Origin: DASRLE01 sp964558455
GTDB taxonomy: Bacteria > Verrucomicrobiota > Verrucomicrobiia > Limisphaerales > Palsa-1400
Direction: 5' to 3'
Length of the DNA stretch: 64,000 nt
Assembly (NCBI GenBank): GCA_964558455.1
Contig: CAZLEE010000001.1
Span: 5,628 to 69,627, forward strand
Position numbers and translations under genes: made by a program. This document shows, one piece after another, positions 63,743 through 64,000 of the stretch. Each line of letters begins with the position of its first letter. Within the stretch, counting starts at the first letter, position 1. A model generated the notes under the pieces. It searched no databases. It saw only the letters and a list, made by a program, of their open reading frames with translations, and was not told the DNA's origin.

Positions 63743-63950
63743 CTCCAGCTCTGCTGGAGAGACTCCCAGAGTTTGACGGCTCCGGGAGTCATTGGGAGTC
63801 TCCTATTCGTGAACCGCTCAAAGTTTACGAAAGGAGACGATAATGCAGACGTATGAAACAGAAAAACACACGACATGGGAATGCAAATATCACATTATGT
63901 TCATTCCCAAGTGCCGGAAGAAAGTGCTGTATGGGCAGATCCGGCGGATC
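63743..63950 (+). mobile_element. IS200/IS605-family element remnant, left end
   Basis: A perfect hairpin CTCCAGC/GCTGGAG (63743-63759), then GACTCCC (63761-63767) facing GGGAGTC (63784-63790, again at 63794-63800), precede the truncated transposase gene. Subterminal hairpins instead of terminal inverted repeats are typical of IS200/IS605 elements. The transposase similarity ends near 63950, so the right part is deleted or rearranged. Confidence 0.65.
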
Positions 63951-63965
63951 TGGCTATCCTATTGA
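63843..63965 (+). pseudogene. tnpA: Truncated IS200-like transposase (TnpA, Y1 type)
   Basis: ATG at 63843 follows AAAGGAG at good spacing. The first ~35 residues (TEKHTTWECKYHIMFIPKCRKKVLYGQIRR) match the N-terminus of IS200-type Y1 transposases (about 140-150 residues). The frame then breaks into IWLSY and stops at 63965, so the HxH and catalytic Tyr motifs are missing. The element cannot move by itself. Confidence 0.8.
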
Positions 63966-64000
63966 CGCAACCAAGCACAAGCTGTAGTGTCGCCTGGTGT
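63966..64000 (+). other. Unassigned sequence at the right edge
   Basis: Thirty-five bases after the transposase stop show no recognisable feature; they may be the flank on the far side of the deletion in the IS element. Confidence 0.3.

Noticed and set aside
63813..63845. Sequence resembling a sigma-28 promoter (CAAAGTTT ... GACGATAA)
   Set aside because: The spacing is 9 and not about 11, and it lies inside the IS element where the same bases form the Shine-Dalgarno region of tnpA.

Overview
The window looks like a chromosomal segment of a Gram-negative member of the Verrucomicrobiota, most likely near the Limisphaerales/Pedosphaera group. This is an inference from protein style. The pointers are a Verrucomicrobiota-type prepilin, a Tat-exported Gfo/Idh/MocA oxidoreductase, a secreted GH78 rhamnosidase, a large surface protein with autotransporter-associated beta-strand repeats, and an Obg with a long acidic insert. 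Genes for flagellar L and P rings imply an outer membrane. No rRNA or tRNA gene was recognised.

Layout. 1-4153: the tail of a serine hydrolase, a secreted discoidin-like protein and two overlapping hybrid histidine kinases. 4370-8915: Gfo/Idh/MocA oxidoreductase, then rplU-rpmA-obgE-ychF. 9142-10050: a lone pseudopilin gene with its own sigma-54 promoter and a strong terminator. 10123-23760: mostly housekeeping and envelope genes (sugar epimerase, GH25/beta-repeat surface protein, two ABC-2 permeases, Maf, HisD, rhamnosidase, MurJ, C39-like peptidase).

23968-53687 is one long co-directional flagellar run: flgBC-fliE-fliF-(fliG missing)-fliHIJ-motE-like-fliK-flgD-flgE-fliL-fliMNOPQR-flhBA-flhF-small TM protein-fliA-motAB-small protein-flgFGAHIJN-flgKL. 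It has many ATGA overlaps and starts at a sigma-54 promoter. After it come a divergent HDOD/cheD-like pair, fliW-csrA behind a perfect sigma-54 promoter, and a 2285-residue protein with six glycosyltransferase domains plus TPRs, behind another sigma-54 promoter. The right edge holds an HD/HDOD gene cut by a decayed IS200/IS605-type element.

How the genes fit together. The cluster encodes basal body, export gate, hook, junction and stator parts, with FliA and FliW-CsrA control. Flagellin, FliD, FliS, FliG, FlhG and the core chemotaxis proteins are not in the window. Four near-identical sigma-54 promoters (pseudopilin, flgB, fliW, giant glycosyltransferase) suggest one regulon joining pilus, flagellum, FliW-CsrA control and surface or protein glycosylation. 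The strongest leads for something undescribed are the six-domain glycosyltransferase within this regulon, the shared 14-base element upstream of two of the promoters, the missing fliG, and the degenerate FlhF and CheD.
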